Origin: an uncultured bacterium
GTDB lineage: Bacteria; Cyanobacteriota; Vampirovibrionia; Gastranaerophilales; Gastranaerophilaceae
Length of the DNA stretch: 62,856 nt
NCBI GenBank assembly: GCA_902761735.1
Contig: CACWLL010000006.1
Span: 258,681 to 321,536 of the forward strand
Direction of reading: 5' to 3'
The stretch's first letter is position 1, and each line of letters begins with the position of its first letter. Shown here in pieces: positions 9,078 through 17,903 of the stretch. The notes below the pieces were generated by a model, which worked only from the letters and a program-made list of their open reading frames with translations, did no database searches and was not told the origin of the DNA. Both the position numbers and the translations under genes were made by a program.

Positions 9078-9836
9078 TTATACTAAAGCTTCAATTTTTT
9101 GTTCATTTCTTGAAGCAATTTCAACAAGCTGTTTTGCTGTTGCAATCATAGAAAGTTCGGAATTCATCTTGTTAATGCAAGAACCGCAGCCGATAGCGCT
9201 TGCACCTGCTACAAAAGCGAACGGAGCTGTTGTAGGGTTGATACCTGTTGCTGTCATTACAGGAATATCAACGTTTCTTGTTAACTCAATAGTGTTGGAA
9301 ATAGTTAATTCTGCTCTTTCCATCAAACCTCTAACGCCGTCAGAAGGAGTTTCAGAAGAGAAGTGACCTTCTGTTTGAATTAAATCAATGCCTCTTGTTT
9401 CTAATGCTCTTGCTAATTCAATTTGATCGGAAATTGAAATTTCACCCGGGATAGTAACAGAGAAAAATACTCTGTTATCGCCTAACAATTTCAAAGTTTC
9501 ATCAACAAGATTCATAACGTCAGTCTTAGAAAAAGACATACCTTTTTTATACATAACATCAAAGTTGCCCAATTCAATAGCATCAGCACCTAATTCAACT
9601 GCTCTTGCCAATTCTGAAGGTACGATTGATGATACAAAAATAGGCATTTCTGTCATATTTCTGATAGTTGAAACAATTGTTTCGTCAGCACAAATATCAA
9701 CTGCACTTGCACCGGCTGTAACAGCTGCACTAACAACTTTTCTTATGTTATCAAGGTCAAAATTATCAATACCTGCAATAATTTTGACAGCTTTTTTAGC
9801 TTCCAAATCTCTCTTGAATAAATCAATTCTGCTCAT
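9078..9836 (-). CDS. ycf23: Ycf23/DUF561 family protein (TIM barrel)
   Basis: 252 aa with FKRDLEAKKAVKIIAGIDNFDLDNIRKVVSAAVTAGASAVDICAD at the N terminus, the signature of Ycf23/DUF561, a (beta/alpha)8 family encoded in cyanobacteria and red-algal plastids and related in fold to thiazole synthase. ATATGINPTTAPFAFVAGASAIGCGSCINKM near the C terminus resembles a phosphate-binding barrel loop. Its biochemical role is not established. ATG start with AAGGAG 8 nt upstream. The family is one of the better clues that this genome belongs near the cyanobacteria. Confidence 0.85.
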   Translation of the reverse strand: MSRIDLFKRDLEAKKAVKIIAGIDNFDLDNIRKVVSAAVTAGASAVDICADETIVSTIRNMTEMPIFVSSIVPSELARAVELGADAIELGNFDVMYKKGMSFSKTDVMNLVDETLKLLGDNRVFFSVTIPGEISISDQIELARALETRGIDLIQTEGHFSSETPSDGVRGLMERAELTISNTIELTRNVDIPVMTATGINPTTAPFAFVAGASAIGCGSCINKMNSELSMIATAKQLVEIASRNEQKIEALV

Positions 9837-10004
9837 TTTTTTCTCCTTTTTATTGGTTATAATTGTTTTTTACATAATTATTGTATCGTTGACATTTATT
9901 ATACATTATAATTGTAATAATTTCAAGAATATCCCCTAAAAAAATATTTTAGGACAATGAAAAACCTTAAAATAAATGGATAATTATAGGATAAAGGGGG
10001 AAAT

Positions 10005-10694
10005 ATGATAATTAGAACCTTGATTGTAACACTCGCATTAATGATAAATACTTGTATGATGGGCGATATTGTGTATGCTGGTAGTCTTAATTCTGACGAA
10101 GAAGTGAATATATCGGTATATGAGGCGATTAATCCTGCAATTGTTGCAATAGATGCGGAAATAGAAGACGGTGTATCCTCAGGTACCGGTTGTATAGTTT
10201 CTGCGGATGGTTACATATTGACGGGTTCTCATGTTATAGAAGGTTATAAATCTGTTAGCGTAAAAACCAGCTCCGGACAAAATTATAAGGCACAAGTAAT
10301 TGCGGCAATGGGAAAGAATAAAGATTTGGCATTGTTGAAAATTTCTCCTAAAAAACCTTTGCAAACAATAAAATTTGGTGATTCTGATACAATAAAGGTT
10401 GGACAAAAAGTTCTTGCGATAGGCAATCCTTTTGGATTCAGCGGGACTTTGACTCAAGGTATAATTTCAAGAATAGACTATAAAAAAGGGAAAATACAAA
10501 CGGATGCTGCTATAAATCCGGGTTGTTCGGGCGGTCCATTACTAAATTCTTCGGGAGAGGTAATCGGTATAAATCAATCGATATACAATCCTGACAATAA
10601 TATATCTAATATTGGAATTGGATTTGCAATACCAATAAATGATGCAAAAAAGTTTATGCAGTTGGTTCGAGCAACAAATGTTGCAAAAAAATAG
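10005..10694 (+). CDS. Secreted trypsin-like serine protease (HtrA/DegP protease domain only)
   Basis: 229 aa: signal peptide (residues 1-25), then an S1C protease domain. The triad is visible as His in TGSHVIEG, Asp in KNKDLALLKI and Ser in NPGCSGGPLLN. The oxyanion-loop motif is GCSGGP instead of the usual GNSGGP, and the His motif is SHVI instead of AHVI. No PDZ domain follows, unlike DegP/DegS, so substrate selection must differ. Strong RBS (AAAGGGGGAAAT) before the ATG. Located beside a lytic transglycosylase, fitting periplasmic maintenance. Confidence 0.88.
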   Translation: MIIRTLIVTLALMINTCMMGDIVYAGSLNSDEEVNISVYEAINPAIVAIDAEIEDGVSSGTGCIVSADGYILTGSHVIEGYKSVSVKTSSGQNYKAQVIAAMGKNKDLALLKISPKKPLQTIKFGDSDTIKVGQKVLAIGNPFGFSGTLTQGIISRIDYKKGKIQTDAAINPGCSGGPLLNSSGEVIGINQSIYNPDNNISNIGIGFAIPINDAKKFMQLVRATNVAKK

Positions 10695-10929
10695 AAAATT
10701 TACAACAACATAATTGTAATGTTTACACTTTTTACATTTATCTAAAAATCAATAATAGTATGCGTTTTAGCGTTTGTTAAAGACGTAAAATTCTATTTAG
10801 GGGTTGAAATTAAAAATTTTTTGTACTACGATAAGTGTACAAATTATTCTTGCTAGTCGAAACTTGACATATACAAAGAGAGAGCAGAGGCTTACAAGAA
10901 TTTCCAATTTACAACTAGAGGATTACATT

Positions 10930-11658
10930 TTGAGAAAACTATTACTTTTCACTATTGTGTTAGTGACATTGTGCTTTGTACCGGCTCAGGCTACAGATGT
11001 TAATTCGGTAAAGGCAAAGATTGCAAAACACGCTATTGAAATGGGAGTTGATCCTGCTATGGCGTTAAGTATAGCAAGAACCGAATCAGGATTTAATCAC
11101 AATGCACGAAGCCATCATGGTGCAGTAGGAGTGTTTCAATTAATGCCATCCACGGCGAGAAGAATGGGGCTTAATCCATATTCACTGACCGATAACATCA
11201 AAGGTGGTATAAAGTATTACAAAGCTATGTATAAGATGTTTGGTTCGGTTGAATTGGCGTTAGCTGCGTACAATGCAGGACCAGGAAATGTTAAAAGATA
11301 TAACAATTCTATTCCTCCGTATGCAGAAACAAAACGTTTTGTAAGTAAAATTATGACGGATTATAAGAATTACAAAGTAAATCCGGATCCGGCAATAAAA
11401 GCGGCAAAGGCTGCGGCAGCTAAACCAAACCCTACGGCATCTACGGCAAAAGCGCCTGTTGCTAAACCTAATGATGCAGCTACAGCTCAAGCAAAAGTTA
11501 CTCCTGTAAATGATGCTAAAGTTGTTGCCGTTCAGGTTAAGACACAGCCTGCGCCTGAATTGATTCATACGAAGGATATCAAGTCCGCTCCGAAGGTGGA
11601 AAATGTTAATGAAGCTCCTGTTGATTTAGAATTAGAAGCTACTTCTTTAGCAATATAA
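10930..11658 (+). CDS. Lytic transglycosylase (SLT family)
   Basis: 242 aa. A signal peptide (LLLFTIVLVTLCFVPAQA) leads into an SLT/goose-lysozyme-like domain: catalytic Glu in RTESGFNHNARS, GVFQLMPSTARRMG, and AAYNAGPGNVKRY. It cleaves glycan strands of murein to give anhydro-muropeptides. The C-terminal 70 residues are an Ala/Lys/Pro-rich linker-like tail. TTG at 10930 is preferred because AGAGG lies 7 nt upstream and it places the signal peptide at the N terminus; an upstream in-frame TTG at 10804 would add 42 unlikely residues. A terminator follows at 11682. Confidence 0.88.
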   Translation: MRKLLLFTIVLVTLCFVPAQATDVNSVKAKIAKHAIEMGVDPAMALSIARTESGFNHNARSHHGAVGVFQLMPSTARRMGLNPYSLTDNIKGGIKYYKAMYKMFGSVELALAAYNAGPGNVKRYNNSIPPYAETKRFVSKIMTDYKNYKVNPDPAIKAAKAAAAKPNPTASTAKAPVAKPNDAATAQAKVTPVNDAKVVAVQVKTQPAPELIHTKDIKSAPKVENVNEAPVDLELEATSLAI

Positions 11659-11681
11659 TTCCGGATTAACTGAAAATTTTT

Positions 11682-11713
11682 AAAGGGAATGATTTTTAAT
11701 TGTCATTCCCTTT
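11682..11713. terminator. Bidirectional intrinsic terminator
   Basis: An 11-bp stem AAAGGGAATGA / TCATTCCCTTT followed by T residues, between convergent genes at 11658 and 11734. Confidence 0.88.
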
Positions 11714-11733
11714 TTTAGTGTTATCAATTATTC

Positions 11734-12081
11734 TTAGAACGGTCGCGTCTGATTCAGCTTGAGTCTTAATTCTCTAAATCTTGCAATATCTTCTTGCGTT
11801 TTCCCTGAGTCTTTGAATACTGCTTGGGTTGACGGATGTACCATAAGAACATAATCCATATGTATTTCTAAGAAATTATATTTTCTAGGTGTTTGATTAC
11901 CTGTTCGAGGATATATTTCAGCATTTGTAACTGCTAAAAATCTTCTTTCTTTATCATTTAATAAATCTGTTAATTCTCTGTTTGTATTTGTATATTTTGA
12001 AACGTGAACAATCCCCTTAATATCGTGATCTACCGTTAAAATACTTACTTCTATAGGTACTGTATCTACATTTTTTGCCAT
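11734..12081 (-). CDS. Conserved hypothetical protein (small beta protein)
   Basis: 115 aa starting MAKNVDTVPIEVSILTVDHDIKGIVHVSKYTNTNRELTDLLN. The pattern (alternating hydrophobic strands, then RFLAVTNAEIYP, FLEIHMDYVLMVHPS) resembles the DUF6812-type small beta-barrel proteins that I associate with cyanobacteria and Melainabacteria; the assignment is from memory. No signal or membrane segment. ATG with AAGGAT upstream. Function unknown. Confidence 0.7.
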   Translation of the reverse strand: MAKNVDTVPIEVSILTVDHDIKGIVHVSKYTNTNRELTDLLNDKERRFLAVTNAEIYPRTGNQTPRKYNFLEIHMDYVLMVHPSTQAVFKDSGKTQEDIARFRELRLKLNQTRPF

Positions 12082-12161
12082 TTATTTTATCCTTAAATTC
12101 TCATCTTCTTTTAAAATAAAGTATAATACATTTTCAAACAATTGTCTATACTTTAACTACA

Positions 12162-13037
12162 TTAAATCTTGTCAATCCCTTTTCTCATCCTTGTTCCGTA
12201 TACTTCATGAACATCAACGACAGATAAGAATGCGTGAGAATCAATCTGTTTAACGACTTCTTTAACTTTACTTAATTCAATTCTTGAAACTACACAATAT
12301 ATAATAGTTTTATCCTGTTTTGAGTAACCTCCGATTCCGCTCAGATATGTGACACTGATATCATAATCAGAAATGAGCATTTGTCCGATTTCCTCTGCTT
12401 TATCACTGATTATACGTATAGATTTAGAGCTGTTCAAACCTTCCAGTACTGCATCTATGACTCGATAAGCAATAAAATATGTTATAATGGAATACATTGC
12501 ACTTTCCCAGTTTAAGACAAATCCTGCAACGCCGTATATTAAAATATTAAATCCCATTACAATTTCGCCAACGGAAAAACCGAATTTTTTTGATAAAACA
12601 AGTGCCATAATCTCGGTTCCGTCAAGGGAGCCTTCATTTTTTAGAATCATTCCGACTCCGGTACCGAGAATTATACCGCCAAATATTGTCGATAATAAAA
12701 CATCATTTGTAACGACAAAATTTATGTGGTTGAATACGTTAGTAGCTAATGCCAACATAGAAACAGCAAATGCGGTTTGTAAAACGAAATACTTCCCCAT
12801 TTTTGTGAACGCTAAACATATAAATGGCAGGTTGATACACAAAATTGCAAGGCCTAAATTGAAGTTGAATATGTAGTTCAACATCATTGAGATACCTACA
12901 ACACCCCCATCAATAATTTTATTTGGAACTAAAAAACATTCCAGTGCAAAACCTGCAATAAATGCGCCCACTGTCAGAAAAAAGGCATTTCTTATACGTT
13001 GGATAAATCTTTTTTTGTGCCTTTTTTTTGTCGTCAT
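12162..13037 (-). CDS. YitT family membrane protein
   Basis: 291 aa. Five hydrophobic helices (residues about 12-195) form the YitT_membrane region, with GVVGISMMLNY and DGTEIMALVLSKKFG motifs; a C-terminal cytosolic DUF2179 domain (about residues 205-285) contains VTYLSGIGGYSKQDKTIIYCVVSR. Transport substrate is not established. The ATG follows the cdaA stop directly, with CGGGAG ahead, so it is the last gene of the lysA-cdaA-yitT operon. Pairing with a c-di-AMP synthase is suggestive but no binding site can be read from sequence. Confidence 0.9.
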   Translation of the reverse strand: MTTKKRHKKRFIQRIRNAFFLTVGAFIAGFALECFLVPNKIIDGGVVGISMMLNYIFNFNLGLAILCINLPFICLAFTKMGKYFVLQTAFAVSMLALATNVFNHINFVVTNDVLLSTIFGGIILGTGVGMILKNEGSLDGTEIMALVLSKKFGFSVGEIVMGFNILIYGVAGFVLNWESAMYSIITYFIAYRVIDAVLEGLNSSKSIRIISDKAEEIGQMLISDYDISVTYLSGIGGYSKQDKTIIYCVVSRIELSKVKEVVKQIDSHAFLSVVDVHEVYGTRMRKGIDKI

Positions 13038-13952
13038 TTATTTCTCCCGTATTTGAGGTTTATCTTTTTTTATTCCAAGGAAGTGATTAAAGCTGAAAAT
13101 AGCCTTTTTTTCGTCAGAAGCTAATTGTGGTTTTACTCCCAAAATTTGTTCCAAATCAGCTTTTAAAGTTGTTAAATCTTCATACTTTTTTAAAATTCCG
13201 TCGAGAGCAATACTTACATCTCCGGTTTCTTCCGAAACAACAAGACACGCGGCATCACTTGTTTCGGACATACCAAGAGCTGCCCTATGACGAGTTCCGT
13301 ATTTCCAGCTTAATTTAGGGTCTTCTGTTAGCGGTAAGAGAACGCCGGCAGATATAACTTTAGAACCGTTTATAACAACAGCTCCGTCGTGTAATGGTGT
13401 ATTCGGATGGAATATTGTTAAAAGTAATTCCATTGAAACTTCTGCATTTAGTCTTGTGCCTACGTCATAATATGTGTTACTTAAATCCTGCTGAAAAACT
13501 ATCAAAGCGCCGGTATGTGATTTTGACAAGAATTTTACGGTTTCTATTAATTCTTTTATAACGTCAACTTTTATATCGGTTTCAGATTTATTATGAGTGC
13601 TCTCAAAGAATCTTGCAAATAAATCTGCTTGTCCTAAAAATCCCAAAAAACGACGAAGTTCCGGTTGGAAAATTACAACCAAACTTAATGAAACTAATGT
13701 GACTATTGATTTTAAGAACATTCCTAAAATCTTTAAATTCAACCGCACCAAAATCTCGGAAAGTACCCATAAAAATATAAGGATAAAAATCCCTTTAACA
13801 AACTTTTCCGATTGGGAATCTTTAATAAATTTTTTATAAAAAAAACATAATATCCCGACAATAACAATGATTTCAAGCACATTAGTCCAACTCAAAGACC
13901 AATCTAAAGTTCCTAATTGAAATTGTAAGTAAGAAAAAATATTATTCAACAT
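13038..13952 (-). CDS. cdaA: Diadenylate cyclase CdaA (c-di-AMP synthase)
   Basis: 304 aa. Three N-terminal membrane helices (residues about 24-95) precede a DAC domain with the two hallmark motifs, DGAVVINGSKVISAGVLLP (DGA) and KYGTRHRAALGMSE (RHR), that bind ATP for synthesis of cyclic di-AMP. Architecture is that of CdaA/DacA rather than DisA. The start overlaps the end of lysA by 11 nt, so translation is coupled. Usual partners CdaR and GlmM are absent here. The KtrAB-type potassium transporter at 47.5-49.5 kb is a family often controlled by c-di-AMP. Confidence 0.95.
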   Translation of the reverse strand: MLNNIFSYLQFQLGTLDWSLSWTNVLEIIVIVGILCFFYKKFIKDSQSEKFVKGIFILIFLWVLSEILVRLNLKILGMFLKSIVTLVSLSLVVIFQPELRRFLGFLGQADLFARFFESTHNKSETDIKVDVIKELIETVKFLSKSHTGALIVFQQDLSNTYYDVGTRLNAEVSMELLLTIFHPNTPLHDGAVVINGSKVISAGVLLPLTEDPKLSWKYGTRHRAALGMSETSDAACLVVSEETGDVSIALDGILKKYEDLTTLKADLEQILGVKPQLASDEKKAIFSFNHFLGIKKDKPQIREK

Positions 13953-15282
13953 TGTCTCTCAGCCTGTCAGGTACTACATCGTGTGAAATCAAATCATCCA
14001 AGGACTCTCTATATATTATAATATCAGATTGTGAATTATTTACAAGTACCATAGCGGATTTTTCTATCCTATTATAATTTGATGCCATAGAATAATTATA
14101 AGCACCGGTATTAAATACACACAGGATGTCACCTTCATCAATTTCCGGAAGCGAAATCGACTTGATTAAAATGTCGCCGCTTTCACAAAATCTGCCTGCA
14201 ATTGTAACGTTTTGTGAAGTTGGAATTTCGGGTTTGTTGGCAAGAACTGCGGAATATTCTGCTTGATACATTGCCGGACGAGCGTTATCTGCCATACCAC
14301 CGTCAACGGCAAAATATTTTTTACCGTTTGGAACTTGTTTTGAGGTGCCCATTGTATATAACGTTACTCCTGCGGTAGAAATAATACTTCTTCCGGGTTC
14401 TATGTATATTGTTGGGAGTTCTGTTTTATATTTTTCTGCAGATTTATTTATTGTGTTTATTATAATTTCGGCAATATCAAAAGTAGAAGGCGGGTTGTCG
14501 CTTTCAATATATTTAACGCCTAACCCTCCGCCAAGATTAATTTCATCAAGATTTAGACCATATTTATTATTTATGCGGGTAATTTCTCCTATCAGTATGT
14601 CAACCTCGTCTTCGAATACTTTTGTTTCAAAAATCTGTGAACCTATATGTGCGTGCACTCCTCTTAGATTAAGGTTTTTATATGCGGTTACTATTAAATC
14701 AACAGCTCGATCTGTTTGCGACAAATCAAAACCGAATTTTGAATCAAGATTACCTGTTTGAATATATTCATGAGTGTGGCATTCTATGCCGGGGGTAACG
14801 CGTAGTAGTATGTCAACAGTTTTATTCCGGCTCTGTGCAAGTACATTCAATAATGAAAGTTCAAAAAAGTTATCCACGGAGAATCTACCGACACCCAATT
14901 TTAGTGCAAGATTTATCTCATCAACAGATTTGTTGTTCCCGTTAAATAAAACTTTTTTCATATCAGAACCGGCTTTATATACTGTATAAATTTCTCCGCC
15001 TGAAACTACGTCGAATCCAAAGCCCTCATCCGATATTATTTTAGAAGTAGCCAGAGAACATAGAGCCTTTGATGCATAAAGCATATTAATTTTTTCATAT
15101 CCTGAAAAAGCTTTTTTATAATCTCGACAAATACTTCTAAGAGTATGCTCATCTATTACGTATAAAGGTGTTCCGTATTTGTCTGCCAATTCTGTTAAAT
15201 CGCAGCCTCCTATTGACAAATTCCCGTTATCATTGATTTTTGTTGTAAGTGGTCTTATAAACTGATTGGTACTGTTTGGCAT
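13942..15282 (-). CDS. lysA: Diaminopimelate decarboxylase
   Basis: 446 aa PLP-dependent enzyme that converts meso-diaminopimelate to L-lysine. The alanine-racemase-like barrel carries the PLP lysine in YASKALCSLAT and HAHIGSQI; the Gly-rich NLGGGLGVKY and EPGRS motifs bind phosphate; the C-terminal beta domain has CESGDIL, contributing the catalytic Cys and active-site residues across the dimer. ATG start with AGGAG upstream. First gene of the operon with cdaA and yitT, divergent from the gene at 15444. Confidence 0.96.
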   Translation of the reverse strand: MPNSTNQFIRPLTTKINDNGNLSIGGCDLTELADKYGTPLYVIDEHTLRSICRDYKKAFSGYEKINMLYASKALCSLATSKIISDEGFGFDVVSGGEIYTVYKAGSDMKKVLFNGNNKSVDEINLALKLGVGRFSVDNFFELSLLNVLAQSRNKTVDILLRVTPGIECHTHEYIQTGNLDSKFGFDLSQTDRAVDLIVTAYKNLNLRGVHAHIGSQIFETKVFEDEVDILIGEITRINNKYGLNLDEINLGGGLGVKYIESDNPPSTFDIAEIIINTINKSAEKYKTELPTIYIEPGRSIISTAGVTLYTMGTSKQVPNGKKYFAVDGGMADNARPAMYQAEYSAVLANKPEIPTSQNVTIAGRFCESGDILIKSISLPEIDEGDILCVFNTGAYNYSMASNYNRIEKSAMVLVNNSQSDIIIYRESLDDLISHDVVPDRLRDNVE

Positions 15283-15443
15283 TATGGGGCTCCTATATCC
15301 TTTTGTAAGCTGTTATGATTGTAACATAAAAATTAAAATTTAAAAAAATAAATTATTCATAAAACTTTATAAATTCACTGAAGAATGCAAATAAAAGTTT
15401 TCTTATGGTTTTATATAAATAGATATAAGTTCAAGGTTAGTTT

Positions 15444-17210
15444 ATGAGTATTAGACGTATAAATTTTACTTCTTCTCTTTTGGATGGTGCAAAAGCTAAT
15501 ACCGTAGTGAAAAAAGATGAAGAAAACAACAAAGAACATCAAAATAGTCATGTGCAAGAAGATAAACCGGAAGAAGTTGTTCAAACAAATTCGGAAGATT
15601 TATCATCAATTCCGCAATCTTCTATATATGAAAAGCCAAATCATACCCTCAGAAATTGGTCTATTGGTTTGAGTACAGCCGCAACATTGATTGTACTTGG
15701 TGTTGCAGGGAGAAAAGGAAAGTTGGGTGAAGATATACAAAAGCTTCTTGGCGGAATAAAAAAAGATGCTAAAAATTTAGCAGATGACGCGGGAGAAACT
15801 TTAAAAGATGTCCCAAAAGTTAAATCAGGCGGGGCAAGGTGTTCGTCTGAGCAGGTTATGCAGTACGTTGACGGTTATAATGTAAAGCCGCCGGCAAAGG
15901 ATTTTGAACCCGTAAAAATTCAAAATACTGAAATCTCTTTACCAAAAACTGCGGATGATATTGATGTTGAAAAGATAAATGCCGCATTTGACAGAACTTT
16001 GCCTCATGTTGATAAATCTATGTTCAAAGTTGAAGGTGATATTGCAGATTCAATTTTAGCTGAAGCTAAAAATCTTAAACCTCAAGATATTGACCCGACT
16101 AAAATAGTTAACGGAGTGTATGAATATCCTCTTAAAGACGCTACAAAATTGACAATTATGTTTGATTCTACAAACAGTCAATTTGAAGTTATAACAAGGC
16201 ATAAAGACCAATTTGAGTTCCTCGGACGTATCCAATATGACAAAGGTAAACGTGTATACGCATATGATAATATTCGTACGGATTATTATAATAATGACGG
16301 TACACTATCATATATTATGCTTGAAGTAGGAGGAAAAAGATATAAATATAATGGCTCAAACAGAGCATTAGAACGCCTGACGGAATCGGATGCCAAAACA
16401 GGTGCCGATAAGATTACCTGCTTTGATGCTCTTGGCGATGTAAAAAGTATTTCTTATTGTATAAGAGATAAAGAGGGTTATATGATTACAATAAAAAGCG
16501 AAGAATTTGACCACAACAATAATTTGTTATCCGAAAAATTCTTCTACACCGAAGAAGTAAAATATTGTGCCGCTAAAAAAATCACAAATCAGCAGGTTAA
16601 AGAAAATTATGATGTAGCCGTAGATAAAGCAAAGGCTATTGTTGAGCCAAGATTACAAACTCAAGCCGAAAAGATGATAAAAGATTCGGAAAGCAGATTT
16701 TACAATGATGCCGTTGAATACATAAGATTATTTGATATATATGAAGGTAGCCAAAGTAAATTTGTAGGTTTCTTTAAACGTAGAGGTTTTTCAGCTTTGG
16801 AAAACGATGGTAAATATAATGTATTGTCAAAATCTAAAACTCAAATAAAATTGCAAAATAAACAAGACGGTACAACTATAGTATTTATAAAAGCCGAAGG
16901 CGACAAGCCTGATAGCTTGTTTGTTACTAAAAACGGAATAGAATATAATGTCGAATTTACCCGCAATAAAAAAGAAAATGACCTTATTGAGATATCAAGA
17001 AATGGCGGTAACGAAAGAATAACTTATTCATCGGATAAAGAAAATAAACTTGTATTGCAATACTATCGACCTGAAGAAGTTGGAGAAATAGACTCTATAT
17101 TTCCACCAACATTGGGCGAAGGTTATTATGTGAGCTATTGTACTCCTGCACAAATAATCTCAGGACAAAAGTTACCTGAATTAAATTCTTGTTTTTTTGT
17201 GAAACAATAA
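15444..17210 (+). CDS. Hypothetical protein with N-terminal membrane helix
   Basis: 588 aa, unrecognised. It begins MSIRRINFTSSL, then a hydrophilic Glu/Lys/Asn-rich stretch, a single hydrophobic helix (WSIGLSTAATLIVLGVAG, residues about 72-90) and a long mixed region containing DGTLSYIMLEVGGKRYKYNG and ITCFDALGDVKSISYC, which look like repeated beta-hairpin units of the MORN/RHS-like type. The short INFTS motif near the N terminus recalls FTG/FTS motifs in neighbouring lineage-specific proteins. Monocistronic; convergent with 17220. Confidence 0.75.
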   Translation: MSIRRINFTSSLLDGAKANTVVKKDEENNKEHQNSHVQEDKPEEVVQTNSEDLSSIPQSSIYEKPNHTLRNWSIGLSTAATLIVLGVAGRKGKLGEDIQKLLGGIKKDAKNLADDAGETLKDVPKVKSGGARCSSEQVMQYVDGYNVKPPAKDFEPVKIQNTEISLPKTADDIDVEKINAAFDRTLPHVDKSMFKVEGDIADSILAEAKNLKPQDIDPTKIVNGVYEYPLKDATKLTIMFDSTNSQFEVITRHKDQFEFLGRIQYDKGKRVYAYDNIRTDYYNNDGTLSYIMLEVGGKRYKYNGSNRALERLTESDAKTGADKITCFDALGDVKSISYCIRDKEGYMITIKSEEFDHNNNLLSEKFFYTEEVKYCAAKKITNQQVKENYDVAVDKAKAIVEPRLQTQAEKMIKDSESRFYNDAVEYIRLFDIYEGSQSKFVGFFKRRGFSALENDGKYNVLSKSKTQIKLQNKQDGTTIVFIKAEGDKPDSLFVTKNGIEYNVEFTRNKKENDLIEISRNGGNERITYSSDKENKLVLQYYRPEEVGEIDSIFPPTLGEGYYVSYCTPAQIISGQKLPELNSCFFVKQ

Positions 17211-17219
17211 AAACTTAAT

Positions 17220-17903
17220 TTATTGTGAAATTTTAGGTTTTACGCTTTTGTCTGGATTATAGTTATTCTGAGTTTCCGGATGCAGAGTTGAAGTTTTTTT
17301 ATCTCTGTTCATAATTTCTTCTGCTTTACTTGCAAGCGGAGTTGCAATAAACGGAACAATAATACGTTTTCCGATTGTAGTTGCGGCAATCAATGAAGTA
17401 AGTGAACCGAATGCATCACAGACTTCTCCTTTGTATCTGTTAACGGTTTCATTAACTGCTTGTTGAGAAACTCCTTTATATTTATCTGTTTTTTGTAGTA
17501 TGGAGTGAACCATTTTGGCAGTATTTCTGTCAAACTGTTTGCCAAACAGTTTGTTGAACATTTTTGCTTGAACTATCTTGCTTGAAATCGTCAGGTGCAT
17601 AATAATTTGTGCGGCAATCATCAATCCGCCGTTGGTCAAATCTAAAGCTGCAACGAATTTTCTCTTATCATCAGGTATGCTCTTGTTATTTAAACTCTGC
17701 GTTACGTACATATAACATCCTACACCGTCTTTTAGGACAATAGATGCAATGCCTATTCCGTCAATGAATTTGCGTGAATTGGAACGGTATGCGCCGTATC
17801 CTCGCTGCATAAAATTACTCTCTGACAAATTTACCATAGGATTAACAAAGCCTTTTTGATAAATTTTTGATAACGCTGATGATATAGGTGAAATTCTTGA
17901 CAT
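17220..17903 (-). CDS. Lineage-specific membrane-associated protein
   Basis: 227 aa, unrecognised family. Hydrophobic segments include FIDGIGIASIVLKDGVGCYMYV, GGLMIAAQIIMHLTI and SLTSLIAATTIGKRIIVPFIATPLASKAEEIMNR. The last segment resembles the C-terminal membrane part of the frameshifted gene at 60698-61659. Start codon overlaps the stop of the upstream 501-aa gene (TAATG) with GAGGTGG just ahead, so the two proteins are translationally coupled and probably act together. Confidence 0.75.
   Translation of the reverse strand: MSRISPISSALSKIYQKGFVNPMVNLSESNFMQRGYGAYRSNSRKFIDGIGIASIVLKDGVGCYMYVTQSLNNKSIPDDKRKFVAALDLTNGGLMIAAQIIMHLTISSKIVQAKMFNKLFGKQFDRNTAKMVHSILQKTDKYKGVSQQAVNETVNRYKGEVCDAFGSLTSLIAATTIGKRIIVPFIATPLASKAEEIMNRDKKTSTLHPETQNNYNPDKSVKPKISQ

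Noticed and set aside
10804-10929. 42-residue N-terminal extension of the lytic transglycosylase
   Set aside because: It would bury the signal peptide; the TTG at 10930 has AGAGG upstream and begins the signal peptide.
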